DNA of 64,000 nucleotides from Didymella arachidicola. Taxonomy: Eukaryota; Ascomycota; Dothideomycetes; Pleosporales; Didymellaceae. Location: assembly GCA_016630955.3 (NCBI GenBank), contig CM049988.1:682001-746000 (forward strand). The letters are read 5' to 3'. The translations under genes were made by a program, and so were the position numbers. The notes beneath the pieces were generated by a model. The model worked only from the letters and a program-made list of their open reading frames with translations, was not told the origin of the DNA and did not search any database. Shown here in pieces: positions 33,347 to 45,162 of this stretch. Numbering within the stretch: the first letter of the stretch is position 1; each line of letters begins with the position of its first letter.

Positions 33347-36069
33347 TCACTCAGCGCCTTCATCGAGAACCAGCTCCACCATACTATCCTTTGAGCGCTT
33401 GTGTGGCCGGATAGTCCAACGTGCCACAGCCATGCTGATCACACCGGCACTCATGACAAGAGATGTGAGATGTGGCTTCGGCATCTCCTCGACGACGGCT
33501 TGGCTATCTCTAGGAATCTCGGATGATCTGGCGTTCCGCGAGTAGAAAATACGCGACGATACGAACGGCACATAAGTGCTGAGTCGAAGGAAACGGGGCT
33601 CATGTGCATCTGACTTTGTTGTGATCGTGTCTGCCCGCTGTCGTTGCGCTCTTGGTATTTCGGTGGCTTGAGAAGCATTTGCTCCAGCAGACTGTTTCCG
33701 TACAGGTGAATGCTTCTTGGTCTGTCTCTGATCTCTCTTGTCATGTATAGACGCGTTGAAGCTCGGCTCGACGGTGAATGGCGTCAGCGGGGTTGCTTGA
33801 AGCTCCAAGTGGCACGGCATTGTGACTTCGTTAAACTCCACAGGCTCAAAAGAGGCTCCCTTGTTGCGCATGAATGTATGCTCTATGACTGGACTGCCAC
33901 GTAATAATGCAGGTTGTGATGCACCATGAAAGTTGTGCAGATGTTGAAGGAAGGCCTCTTCTGATTCGTAGAACTCCTGATTGCACGATCGGTATCGATG
34001 GTAGTTTTGAGCATGTTCGACATGCACGGCGCGGTAGCCAGCCCCGCAAAGATGGCAGTGATGAGCTTTAGCGGAGGGAAAGTCCTGGCAGAGTGGAGGT
34101 CCGGCGTTCTCCGCAGCGACATCATCAAAGCTTCGTAGAAATCGACAGCTCCAGACACGACAGTGAGTATGCTCATTCATGGTCTGTATGTCTGTAAAGA
34201 CCTTGGAACAGTATCTGCAACGGAACGACTCGAATGGCGTGGTTGAATAGAGGTTTTCGAGATGATTCTCCTTTCTCTCTGGCCACCATACAGACCTAGT
34301 GAGCTCTCGGGCAGTCAAGTGCTCGGCAACGTGCTCGCAGCGTTCTGGCCAGTCTTTCGATATCTTGCCACAGAAGCCACAGTGAAGCATAGGATCGTCT
34401 TTCTTCATGGGGGCACCAAACCTTCGCCACGCAAGCGAGAGATTTTTGCAGCCGAAGTTATGTCCTTCAGGTGCCATTAAGCGGGCCTGGCAGCCAACTC
34501 GAACCGATGGATGCTTGGCGTTCGCGAAGTGAACGTGATGTAGATGCTGCACAAAGTGGTCGCGACGGTAGAATGTCCTTTGCGCCTCAGGCTTGGACCA
34601 GCATTGCTGATACTTGTGCGTAGCCAAATGAGTGTCATCAGGATGCATTTGACCGCAAAAGGGACAAGATTGCAGGGTGGAAGTTTTGGTGTCGCAGCAG
34701 ATCCAGGTTGTGCGCAGGGCGTGGACTGAGTCCTCGTGGCGGATCCATTCGTATTTTGTCTTGAAGGCGCGCAGACAGAATGTGCAAAAGAAGGGCAAAT
34801 CTTGCTCAGGTTGACCAGCGCTGTTGACTCCATTGATTGAGCGCGTGTGGGGGGACTCCTTCCAAGCCATTCGTCTTCGACCACGTCGTCTCTCACGACC
34901 AAAAGAGGAGACATTGCTTCGACTACCATTCGAGGAGACGGTGTAGGTGGTTGGGGCGGTTCCTTCTGAGGAGATGACGGTATCGGCCACCGATCCTCGC
35001 CTTGAGGCCGACCACACACCTCTATCGGAGTAGCTAGCACTGACTGAATCACTGTCCATAGCTGCCTGTAAGTCATTGAGCTCGACGCCTTCTTCTTGAT
35101 AAGACTGGGCAAGATAGAACGCCAGAGGTGGCTGAGGTGTTTTGATTGCTGCCTCCGCTTGTTGATCAAGAGCCTCCAAGCTGGACCTTGAAAGTCTCGG
35201 ATTGAGGGATTGCGTGGCGGCGTCAGAGTCTTGTGAGACTAGAGCATCGATGTCTGTGTGAGTGAGCAAAAAGAACACAGGCGATAGAGTTCAATCAGCT
35301 GACCTTCGCCTTTCTTCCTTGCTCGAGTGTTGTTGAACCAATTGCGGACTTTCTTGACGTCAAGGTTGGCCTGGTGAGCTATGATGTCGTACTCCCAAGA
35401 GCAAGGATATGGATTAGTGGCGAACTCATCCTCGAGAATTTGTCTAGACTCGAGTAAGATTCTGCTTTGAGGTCCCTTGCGTTTGGCTGATGCTGGCTTC
35501 CAGCTTGCAGACGAAGCTTGTCGAGTCGGGAGAGGCACCCGGGGTGAGGCTGGATACGTGACCTTGGTGCGAGTCTTGGCTTGTACGCCTGGTATGTCAT
35601 GGGCGTTGTCAGTCGGTGACATGGGTGGGGTTAAAACTGCCGCACTGGCCTGCTTCGAGGGCCGTGTCGAATCATGGTTATGCGGTGGACCAGCGGGAAG
35701 GAAACGGGCGGAAGCCAGTGATGACGATGAGGGTGCAGATGGAAGCCCACGCTCGTACGTGACAGGATTCTGATTGATAGGCCACTCGTCTGCTATTGAA
35801 TTATGGTCGGTATGGGTCACATTGGTGTTTGTTAGAGACGGATTTAGCACACCAGCCAGAGGCCATTGCTGGACGTGGTGCTGATCAAAATGCTCTTGGG
35901 GGATGAGAGAATCATTGGACACCACAGGCTGCCAGTCCATGCAGGCGAAGCTTTCGTCGCGGCCGACTTCTTTATGATGGCTGTCTGCATATGCGCTGCA
36001 AAGCACGTGGTCCTGTTCCAGCTGTGCAAAGTCAAAGAACTCGTCTAGCTCATCGCTCGCGGTAGCCAT
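33347..36069 (-). CDS. Homeodomain (KN-type) plus C2H2 zinc-finger transcription factor
   Basis: Two exons (36069-35304 and 35253-33347; 50-nt intron with donor GTCAGC and acceptor ACACAG) give about 890 aa. Residues about 205-255 are a TALE/KN-type homeodomain with NPYPCSWEYDIIA and the recognition helix VRNWFNNTRARKK. The intron falls just after it. A Ser-rich basic linker (RERRRGRRRMAW) follows, then a series of C2H2-type fingers (FCTFCLRAF...H, CPFCGQMH..., CGFCGKISKDWPERCEHVAEH, CRYCSKVFTDIQTMNEH, CHLCGAGY...) to about residue 720. Such homeodomain/zinc-finger proteins are common in Pezizomycotina. The last 40 residues contain a mildly hydrophobic stretch (LTSLVMSAGVISMAVA). Targets are unknown. 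Confidence 0.88.
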
Positions 36070-36597
36070 GGTGAGAAGGGCGCAGGCCTGCGAGACATGC
36101 AGATATGAAGGTCAAGGCCCCAGGAAAATCGAGTCAAATAAGAGATTATGCAAAGTGTGAACGATGAGGCAGTCGAGGCTGCCGTTGAGATGATGATGTT
36201 TGTCGCGCCTTCTTGATCAAAGAGGCGCCAGGCGATCAGGCAGGCGCACCTGGGCACTAAGTCTTAATTGGAACGACGGTGCGGCAGGATGCATCCTCAT
36301 GTGGCAGGGCTGAGATGACATGTGGGCAACAAGTGCATGCGGTGCCGCGTCAAGACTGTCTCAGAGTTGAATACACGAGCAGTTCAGAGAGAAGATGGGG
36401 GTCTCAGGTCCTGACGAGCAGGAGCATTTCGGACGTTTGCAGCGAGTCCCTGGCTGCAAAGCGCGCCAAACCCAATTCGGCTGCTAGTGCGTGCTCCACC
36501 AAAAAAGATTCGGGCGGGACGAAGTTTGAACTCGAGGTCTGCGCGACGCAACGCTGCAAGCCATCGATCGCATTCCGCACTCACACCTTTTTCCGCC
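36070..36597. promoter_or_regulatory. Divergent promoter regulator / UTP15
   Basis: Stretch of 528 bp between two head-to-head genes. An open frame continues upstream of the UTP15 ATG for 37 codons but without similarity to the family, so it is treated as 5' UTR. Confidence 0.45.
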
Positions 36598-38280
36598 ATG
36601 GCCGCTGAAGTACAGCTGCTGCAGCCCGTGAAGCTGCCCAAGGGCCCGTCCACGGTTACGTCAGAGCAGCAGTACTGGAACTCGTTCACCTCGGAGCTCC
36701 GCCTCGACCCATCGCAGCACTCGTCGCCCGTCACGCATATTTCGATCCCGCCGCTGCCGTCCTCGAATTCGCTCACTGCCCAGCAAGACCTGTTCGCCGT
36801 CACCACCGGGTCACGTGTGCAGATCTTCTCCTCTAAAACCCGCAAAGTCGTTAAGACCATCTCGCGCTTCGGCGTCGACGACGTTGCGCGCTCGGGAAAC
36901 CTCCGACGCGATGGCCGCATCTTGGTCGCCGGTGGTGACAGCGGCTCGATCCAAGCGTTTGACGTGAAGAGCCGAGCCATTCTGAAGACATGGAAGGAGC
37001 ACAAGCAGCCCGTCTGGACCACCGAGTGGAATCCGTCTGAGCTCACGAGCCTGATGAGTTGCTCAGACGACCGGACAGTGCGCCTGTGGGATCTGCCTAG
37101 CGACACGAGCATCACCACCTTTGAGGGCCACCAGGACTATGTGCGCACGGGTACCTTCATGCCCGCGCAGTCTGGACTGCTCGTCTCCGGCTCTTATGAC
37201 CAGACTGTCCGCCTCTGGGATTCCCGTGCGGGCGGCAAGGCAGTCATGATCTTCAAGCACCAGCACCCTATAGAGACTGTTCTCCCCATGCCCTCTGGCA
37301 CGGCTGTACTCGCGACCAGCGACAACGCTATCTCTGTGCTCGACATAGTTGCCGCCAAGCCTATCCACATGCTGCGCAACCACCAGAAGACCGTCACAGT
37401 CCTCTCGCTTGCAAACAATGGCTCGCGCCTGCTCTCTGGCTCGCTCGACGGTCACGTCAAGGTCTTCGAGACACAAGGCTGGAATGTTGTCGGCGGACTC
37501 AAATACCCCTCCCCCATTCTCTCTCTGTCGGTCGTCCCCAGCCAGAAGGAGGACAAGCACATCGCCGTCGGCCTCTCCTCTGGTATCCTCTCGATTCGCA
37601 CCCATCTCAGTGGCGAACAGAAGGCGCTCGCTCGTGAGCGTGAGAAGGAGATGAAGGCCCTGATGGAGGGCAAGATCGACGAGTACGACCGCGCGAAGAA
37701 GCGCAAGCGCGGAAAGGGCTGGGAGAAGCGCGTCCGCGGCAAGGACTTCACTGGCGAGAGCGCCGACATCGTCATCGAGGGCAATGCACGCGGCAAAGTC
37801 ACAACGGGAGCACCATGGGCGCATGCGCTACGACAGGCTCAGTATGCAAAGGCGCTGGACATGGTGCTCGAGTCCAAGGTAAGACACGCAACCATCCTCG
37901 ATGAACACAAGCACTAACAAGCACAGGATAACAATGCACGCACGCAGTCCCTCTCCCTCCTGACCGCCCTTCGCCATCGCTCCGCCCTCCGCTCCGCGCT
38001 CGCAAACCGCGACGAGATCACACTGCAGCCCGTTCTGCGTTGGCTCATCAAGAACATCTCCGACTACCGCATCACCCGCCTGACCACCGACGTTGCCCTC
38101 GTAGTCTTGGATCTGTACGCCGACCAGCTGGGCCGCAGCGAAGAGATCGACTCCCTGGTGGATGCGTTGATGACCCGAGTACGCGTCACAGTCGAAGCCA
38201 GCCAGATAGCGTGGAGCGTGCAAGGCATGGTCGACATGCTGACGGCGAGCGCAGGAGGCGATAACGTTGCTGAGGCATGA
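36598..38280 (+). CDS. UTP15: Utp15, U3 snoRNP (t-UTP/UtpA) WD40 protein
   Basis: Subunit of the UtpA complex of the small-subunit processome, acting in nucleolar pre-rRNA transcription and 18S processing. Two exons (36598-37878 and 37927-38280; 48-nt intron) give about 544 aa. Residues about 45-340 form a seven-bladed WD40 propeller with clear repeats (DDRTVRLWDL, SYDQTVRLWDS, SLDGHVKVFET). After a Lys/Arg-rich linker (AKKRKRGKGWEKR) comes the UTP15 C-terminal helical domain (about 405-530), with APWAHALRQAQYAKALDMVLES before the intron and LRWLIKNISDYRITRL after it. The ATG at 36598 gives MAAEVQLLQPVKLPKGP, the conserved start. Confidence 0.95.
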
Positions 38281-38703
38281 GAGCAATGGTTTGGACGAGG
38301 ATTGATTCGATTGCATAGCGATGGCGTTTGGTGTGGCATACTTCAAAAGTTGGATCAGACGAAGCAATGTACAACGTTCAGTGTGATTTTTTGTCTATTC
38401 AGTCAGATTCACTGTGATACAAAACACAGCGCAGTGTGTGCATTCGTTGGAGTGCTAACAATTCGAGCGTCGATGGTGCAACAACGTGGTACCGTATGAG
38501 TTCGTTCATTGAGCAAGATCATACGGTACTCGAGCTGAAACGCGTCGTCGATCTTATGACGCGGTCCAAGCAAGGCCCCACAAAGCCCCCGCATGAGCTA
38601 CCCCAGACACAGCTCCGGCAGCTTCCTGCTTCTCTCCTCAGACTCTCGTTGTTCTGGTACCGCGTTGTGTTGTCTCCATCATTGTTGAAGTCTGATAGTC
38701 AAA
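38281..38703. other. Spacer UTP15 / GtaA-like gene
   Basis: Stretch of 423 bp holding the UTP15 3' flank and the promoter of the secreted glutaminase-like gene. No specific motif was recognised. Confidence 0.45.
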
Positions 38704-41238
38704 ATGCGAGCCTTCAATGTCATAGCTGCAGCGCTTCTGGCAGGCGTCACGCAGGCTTCATCCCTCAAGCCTCCCATCCTCCCGTTGATCGTCAGGAACC
38801 CGTATCTCAGCACTTGGCTGCAGAATGCGCGCGAAGAACCCTGGAGCAAATGGCCCATGTTTTGGACGGGCGATGAGTTGGGCTTTGGAGTGCTTGCGTC
38901 GGTGCCGGAGACGAGCAACGTGTACCCGCTCCTTGGTCGTCCTCACGACTCGCTTCAACAGAGCAGTGAGCATTACACCATTGCATTTCCGAAATACAAG
39001 GGAGCCAAATATGACGCAAGCACAACCAACTTGACATACACGATTCCTGCGCCGCCGAAGCTTGCCAGCAGTGCGAGCGATCTCGAGATCACCCTAAGCT
39101 TCCTTTCACCCATCACACCGACCTCGACGCTGAGGCAATCGATACCCGCTGCGTATCTCAGCATCCACGTACAAGGAAGTTTTGACGTCAATATATATGT
39201 AGATGTCAACGGCCAATGGGTCTCTGGCAAGCGGGACAGCCTCATAGAATGGGGTCTCACCCAGCAGGAAGCTGCCGGTTCTGCGAAAGGACTCAAGACG
39301 TGGAGCGTTAAGCGCCAGATTGAACAGATCTTCACCGAGGAACACGACCAAGCCGAGTGGGGTCAGCTACACTTCACTGGGCCGAGCGACGTTCGGCACG
39401 AGTCTGGGACTTCGGCGCTGCTTAGACAACGGTTTGCGCGAACCGGTACCTTGCAGGACGAGGTAGACGACAATTTCCGTGCTATCATGGACGAGGAGCC
39501 CGTCTTTGCCTTTTCGAAGAGCTTCAAGCTGGAGAAAGCGTCTTCCGTCTCCTCAAGACCGATTGGTGAAAGTGTCCTGTTTACCCTCACCCACATCCAA
39601 GACCCCGTCACGCAGTACGCTTCAGCGCGAGGGCTTACTTTCATGAAGCCACTGTGGAAGTCATGGTTTCCGGAAGACGAAAAAGTCATCAAGTTCCACT
39701 ACGGTGACTTTGTCAATGCCAATAGCCTGGCGAGCAACTACTCTGAGCAGCTCCGTATCGATGCCTACCAATCCGGCTCTACGAACTATGTCGACATCGT
39801 TGCCCTCTCCGCCCGACAGGCCATGGGCGCGACAAGCTTCTCGGGAACCCCTGAGAGCCCGTTGCTCTTTCTGAAGGAGATCTCCTCCAACGGCAACAGC
39901 CAGACCGTTGATGTGATCTTCCCTGCCTTCCCCTTCTTCCTCTACACCAACCCTAGATGGCTTGCGTACCTACTCGAGCCTCTCCTCGAGCATCAGCTGA
40001 GCGGCCAGTATCCTAACAAATACTCGATGCACGACCTTGGTGCGCACTTCCCCAACTTGACTGGACATGCCGACGGCCGTGATGAATACATGCCTGTCGA
40101 GGAGTGCGGCGATATGCTCATCATGGGTCTTGCTCTCATCAACTCGATGAGCTATAGCTCGGACGCCGATGCTCAATCGATCTGGTCCACGGTTGGCGAT
40201 GACACCGAGACTATGGACTCCAACGAGAAGCCCTTCGCTCTGACAAGCATCAGCGAACACAACGGCATCTCGCACATCGATCCGACCTGGGGTGGCGCCA
40301 CGAAAGGCACCAAACAAGCCAAGAAATGGCTCAAAGGCAGCTACGATCTATGGAAGCAATGGACAGGGTATCTTGTCGAAGACGCCCTCGAACCGCACAA
40401 CCAGCGTAAGCTCTCTCTGTTCCTTCCTTGCCTGCAGCCCTACCTCACTCAATCATACTGACCACCACTACTAGTCTGCACCGACGACTTTGCCGGCTGG
40501 CTACCCCTACAGACCAACCTAGCACTCAAAGGCATCATCGGAATCAAAGCCTTCAGCGAGATCGCAGCGCTAATGGACCGCACCGGCGACGCCAAACACT
40601 ACCTCAATATCTCCGAGTCCTACATCGAGAAGTGGCAGGAGTACGGTATCTCGCGCGACGGCGGGCACGCGAAGCTCGCATACGACTGGTACGGCAGCTG
40701 GACCACACTGTACAGCCTGTACGCAGACGCGGTGCTGTGCTTCCACCCTAGCGTCACAAACTCGTCCTCACTCCCGTCAGAAGAAGAGCACAACGATGCT
40801 CTCGCACTCGCTGGTAGCGACAGCCACGCTCAGCACCCGCTCCACCCAGCATCTCGCAAGCCAATCTCCAAGGACTTCATCCCGCACCACATCTACAAAG
40901 CCCAATCGAAATGGTACGCCTCGGTGATGCAGAAATACGGTCTCCCGCTCGACAGCCGGCACCTGTACACAAAATCCGACTGGGAATTTGAAGCCGCCGC
41001 CGTTGCATCGAAGAAAGTGCGCTCTGATATCTTGGACCGCGTCGCGACGTGGCTCAATGAAACGGTGACGGATCGCCCGTTCACGGATCTGTACAACACG
41101 GAGGGAGATGGGGGGTTTCCTGGCCCGTGGTTCTTTGCTAGGCCGGTTGTGGGTGGGCACTTTGCCTTCTTGACGCTTGAGAGGGCGTGTGGGGGGACGG
41201 GGGCTAGGGGGTTTATGAATGAGGAGGAGGGTGAGTGA
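38704..41238 (+). CDS. GtaA-like secreted glutaminase (DUF5127/DUF4965/DUF1793)
   Basis: Large secreted enzyme of the fungal glutaminase A family. Two exons (38704-40405 and 40475-41238; 69-nt intron) give about 821 aa. The signal peptide is MRAFNVIAAALLAGVTQA. The N-terminal beta-sandwich (DUF5127; RNPYLSTWL, FWTGDELGF) is followed by the (alpha/alpha)6 toroid (DUF4965/DUF1793) with KYSMHDLGAHFPN, MPVEECGDMLIMGLAL, NQLCTDDFAGWL and AYDWYGSWTTLYSLYAD. The family includes Aspergillus oryzae GtaA, which deamidates glutamine. The last segment GPWFFARPVVGGHFAFL is typical. Related proteins may act on other substrates, so glutaminase activity is inferred. Confidence 0.9.
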
Positions 41239-42543
41239 GAGAGCGAGTGAGTAAGGAGTAGATCGTAGGGGTAAGAAGGTTCCGAGCTCGTATTCTGCTG
41301 TCACGTTCATCTCGATAACTAAACACTCGGATATCTCTACTTTTCGACGTGCTTCGAACGTGGCGCAAGACACAAAGATGACACTTTTTGAGGCACGATT
41401 TTGAAACTCCGGTTGCACACTGCATTCGCGTAGCTCATCTCAAGCGGACACAAGGAATATCTAGCGACGGTCCTGCATGCCAACAGAGCTTAACCCGCAA
41501 GCGCATCGTGATGCAGCAACCGAAGCACCTGAAGGCACATCAGCTACCTACTATATATACGCACCATGTGTCTTTTGCGAATCTATTGCTGTTGACGGTA
41601 AGGTAAAGGTTCCAGCACGACATCTGCAACGCCATGTGCGTCGTGAGCCTCCGCGGCCAACGCTGATGTACTTTCCGCGTTGAGTAAGTATCGAAAGGTG
41701 TTGAACGCGGTGGTGCTTGACCGAGGAGCAAGTGAGCCGATTACTGAGCGGTGGTAGGGATGAGTGGTTTGCCTGAACGGGAAAGTTTCGTGGCGCGTCG
41801 ATTGCGGAGGTGGTTCGGTGCCCCGCGGCGGTGCTTCCTTCTCTTGCCTGCCTGCACAAAGCCCATTATCTGTTGGAATGAGTTGCGTCCTTGATATTAC
41901 CGTTCGAGTTGTTTTCGTCAGCTCAGCCACTCGATACTGAGTCTCTGGCTGCTGGGGAAGATCCACCATCAAAACCAGACCGCTGCACAGCGTTATACGG
42001 CCTCCCCGCCCGCCTTTTGAGCACGATGACCGGCAACGATTTCGCAGCCACAGCTTGTGCGGCGTTGTGCGGCGCATGTTCACGCCATGGATTCACTCGA
42101 GTCTAGTCTTCGGCTGCACTGGCAGCGCTCAGCTCAGCCCGCGTCGAAGCACCACAACACCACCTATTTCAAGATGCCTGATCCCTGGCGCTATGCAAGA
42201 ACCGGCAAGTCGACGTTGGGCGAGCGACTCTCGTAAGCGATGCGGCTGCAGCAGATGGACCTCATTTGCCAGAGATCCTTTAGGTGCTGGATCATTGCTG
42301 CACCGCCTCAGCCTTACGTGCGAGGGATGCTTGGCCGGCTGACGGCTGCACCTCAGCCATGGGATACTCAGCTGCCACATGGCGGAAATTTCGAGCATCT
42401 GCTCACCGTTATGGACGTCGTTCCAAACCATATCTAGCTCTGAGGCTTCCCTTGCAAAGCTATAGCGACCTCGTCACCTCGATAGACACGCCATGCAGCA
42501 TTGAGCAATCCCTTCCCCAGACGGATAGTCACTGATTGGAGCC
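41239..42543. other. 1.3-kb gene-poor spacer
   Basis: No supported gene. A plus-strand frame at 41477-41683 (68 codons) has a CVFC...HLQRH pattern (C-x2-C, H-x3-H) preceded by a TATATATA run, but nothing else supports it. The other frames in this stretch overlap each other in several phases and look like noise. The right end is the promoter of the membrane-protein gene. Confidence 0.4.
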
Positions 42544-44916
42544 ATGGAACGCTCAACCCCACCGCCTCCTCTAATATCGCCCTTGGGGTCTCCTGAGATC
42601 CGGATTTCACGACCAGAGTACGCATCAATACCACAGCGCACGAGCGACGATGAGAATTACGATACCCATACGGACAGGCACTCAACATTCGAGGAGGCTG
42701 TCGAGCCCGGTCTGGGCATCCAGATGAGGCCATATGCATCGCCCAAATCACCGGGAAAGTCGTATAGCCAACAGTCAACACCTAAAGGAGGGATATTTTC
42801 ATCCTTTTCTCCCATCACACCCCGACTCTTGTATCAGAGAACACCAGACACATTGTACTCTTTCGGATCTGGGATATCACGTTCACGCACCGACCCGATG
42901 ACGGAGCGGCTCATCGCTCACAGAGCAACCCAAACTGCACAATGGAAGGTGCATTGGCGCACACCAACGTTGATGGTGTGCACGTTTCTGGCTGGAATCC
43001 TCCTTGCGCTAGCACAGCACTTCTGGTACAGATTTCTCCACCATAGGCCCACGACTAGCGAAGACCAAAAGGTTCGCTGGGTCCTGTATGGGCGCATATT
43101 GGCCTATCTCTCGAAAGTGGCTTTTGGTGGGTGTTGCATATTGGTCTTTCGTCAACGCATCTGGAGGACGTTTCGAGAGCGAGCGCTATCTGTTCTGTCA
43201 ATCGATCAGCTCTTTGGTGCGACGGACGATCCATCATTGTTTGCCAATTGGGAGACCGTTTCCAGTGCGCCGATAACTGTAGCCATTGCCTTGGTATTTT
43301 GGCTGATACCCCTTGCGACCATTATCTTCTCTCCTGGTGCGCTCACCTTTGGCGATTTCCTAGAAAGTACATCCACCACGCGAGGTGTACCTCATATCAA
43401 CTTCACCCAGGAGACGACCAAGGACTGGCGCCACCCAGTGGCCTATGTTCCTGACGACAACGATCCTTTGACGAAAGGCGGGAACAAGAAATCTCTCATG
43501 TACTACAACACCACAGACAAGTCTTCCAATCAAAAAAACTGGTTTGACTACTACGACCAACCTTCTGCCGAACTTCGTCGTGTGGCACTGCTCTTCGGAT
43601 ACAACATGATGAGTCACTCCACGCATAGGCTGAATGCGCGATTGGCTGTCTGCGGCAACGATGAGGGAGGGCCGTATAACTGCACCTTTACGCAGACCTT
43701 TGTTGCGCCAGCTTACAAGTGTGATCTCATTGCAAACGGTACTGATGACAATGATCGACTGACTGAACTTGGCGCGCCCTTCACTACGTCGGCATTAGTG
43801 CCTGAAGGTCGCAACATTTATCTGGCCGAAGTGGGGAAAGGGGATTACAAGCACCCACAAATGGACAACTTTCAAAGAGGTCCGGGTGGTCTTCCAGTAG
43901 GTGAAGCTCCAGCTGACCTCGGAGTCTTCAAAGCGGAACCAGTTCTCTGGCTTGGAATGTCGCACAACACGACGAAGCCATTACCCTCAGACTCCCCGTT
44001 TCGTACCAACTGGACACATGGATTTCAGCCTCAGGTCCTCCGGTGTGTCATGAACGAAGCCAGATACAAGGTCAGTTGGAACTTCACTGGACCATACTTT
44101 ATGGAGATGCCAAAAGTCGAAGAATACCTGGGACCAGTGTTGGACACAAACTTCACCAAGAACGAGGACGGCACGCTGAATTACGACGCAGATCCAGAGC
44201 CGGCGGAGAACTTCATCAGGCCTCTACCCGATGTGGGTCTGTACAAAAAAGTGGCCACCTACCATGCCATGGGCGATGTGCTCCGCGACTTCCTCAAAGG
44301 CCACATCGAGCTCGAGGCGCCTTTACCGGGTCCTTCATACGCAGTCGTAGCCTCAGACGTAACCAAGACACGCTTAGTCGACGTCAACAGCCTGCCCAAG
44401 GAAGACTTCGGCATGGTCCTACAAAACTTCTTCGCAGACCTCGTGCTCTCGCTCTACTCCACGCCCGAAATGCTCGTCGTCGAAACCCAAGACGTTCCCA
44501 TGAACCGCACACAGTGGCGCTCCTCATTCGTCTACGTCCCCACACGCCTCTGGATGTGCTACACCCCCGTGATCGCAGTGACGCTCATCATCCTGCTCTT
44601 CGGCATGTTCACCATCTGGGAAGACGGGACCACGTTCTCCACGGGCTTCAGCCGCATTCTCGTCACCACACGGAACACCACGCTGGATGATATCAGTCGC
44701 GGGGCTTGTCTGGGTAACGACCCGTTCCCGATGGAGCTCATGCATACGAGGCTCAAGTTTGGCGTGCTGAGTGAAGGGAGTGAGAATGAGTTTATGGGCG
44801 AGCAGGGGTTTCAGCACTGTGCGTTTGGGGTTGCGAGTGAGGTTGCGCCGATAAGACGGGGGGTGCCATATGCGGGGTTGAGGAGGAGACAGAAGTTAGG
44901 GGATGTCAGGGAGTAG
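42544..44916 (+). CDS. Fungal-specific multi-pass membrane protein, unknown function
   Basis: Intronless gene for 790 aa. Residues 1-130 are a disordered, Pro/Ser-rich cytosolic segment with SP/TP sites. Transmembrane helices follow at about 140-160 (LMVCTFLAGILLALAQ), 180-200 (LAYLSKVAFGGCCILVF) and 240-262 (ITVAIALVFWLIPLATIIF). A large extracytosolic domain (about 265-670) has many N-glycosylation sites and paired Cys. A fourth helix lies at about 678-698 (VIAVTLIILLFGMF), then a cytosolic tail. This layout is common in Pezizomycotina, where copies are often database-labelled as formylmethionine deformylase-like without evidence. I assign no activity. Confidence 0.85.
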   Translation: MERSTPPPPLISPLGSPEIRISRPEYASIPQRTSDDENYDTHTDRHSTFEEAVEPGLGIQMRPYASPKSPGKSYSQQSTPKGGIFSSFSPITPRLLYQRTPDTLYSFGSGISRSRTDPMTERLIAHRATQTAQWKVHWRTPTLMVCTFLAGILLALAQHFWYRFLHHRPTTSEDQKVRWVLYGRILAYLSKVAFGGCCILVFRQRIWRTFRERALSVLSIDQLFGATDDPSLFANWETVSSAPITVAIALVFWLIPLATIIFSPGALTFGDFLESTSTTRGVPHINFTQETTKDWRHPVAYVPDDNDPLTKGGNKKSLMYYNTTDKSSNQKNWFDYYDQPSAELRRVALLFGYNMMSHSTHRLNARLAVCGNDEGGPYNCTFTQTFVAPAYKCDLIANGTDDNDRLTELGAPFTTSALVPEGRNIYLAEVGKGDYKHPQMDNFQRGPGGLPVGEAPADLGVFKAEPVLWLGMSHNTTKPLPSDSPFRTNWTHGFQPQVLRCVMNEARYKVSWNFTGPYFMEMPKVEEYLGPVLDTNFTKNEDGTLNYDADPEPAENFIRPLPDVGLYKKVATYHAMGDVLRDFLKGHIELEAPLPGPSYAVVASDVTKTRLVDVNSLPKEDFGMVLQNFFADLVLSLYSTPEMLVVETQDVPMNRTQWRSSFVYVPTRLWMCYTPVIAVTLIILLFGMFTIWEDGTTFSTGFSRILVTTRNTTLDDISRGACLGNDPFPMELMHTRLKFGVLSEGSENEFMGEQGFQHCAFGVASEVAPIRRGVPYAGLRRRQKLGDVRE

Positions 44917-45162
44917 GGATAGAAACAGATCTTCCTCGCTTTAAAATATTAGCAACTTATGGAAGCTATATGAGAGACAGCAGCGAATCCGCATGTTGCA
45001 CTGAGCCACGTGCGGTCTCTTTCCACGACCATCACGCTTCACTCACAGCCGGAATTTCTGACGCGGATCACAGCTCGTGCGCACCAATCCGTGTCACCGT
45101 TCTTCATTTTGATATGCGACTTTGATACAGCCCCAATCGATGCATTGACGCATTACTCTACT

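Noticed and set aside
33846..34176. Minus-strand frames inside the regulator gene
   Set aside because: Shadow frames of the homeodomain/zinc-finger exon.
37063..37824. Minus-strand 253-codon frame
   Set aside because: Antisense shadow of the UTP15 WD40 exon, a common effect of GC-rich codon use.
41583..42083. Minus-strand 166-codon frame in the 1.3-kb spacer
   Set aside because: Composition and overlap with several other frames look random; no domain or conserved motif.
44043..44690. Plus-strand 215-codon frame
   Set aside because: Out-of-frame shadow within the membrane-protein gene, Arg/His/Pro-rich.
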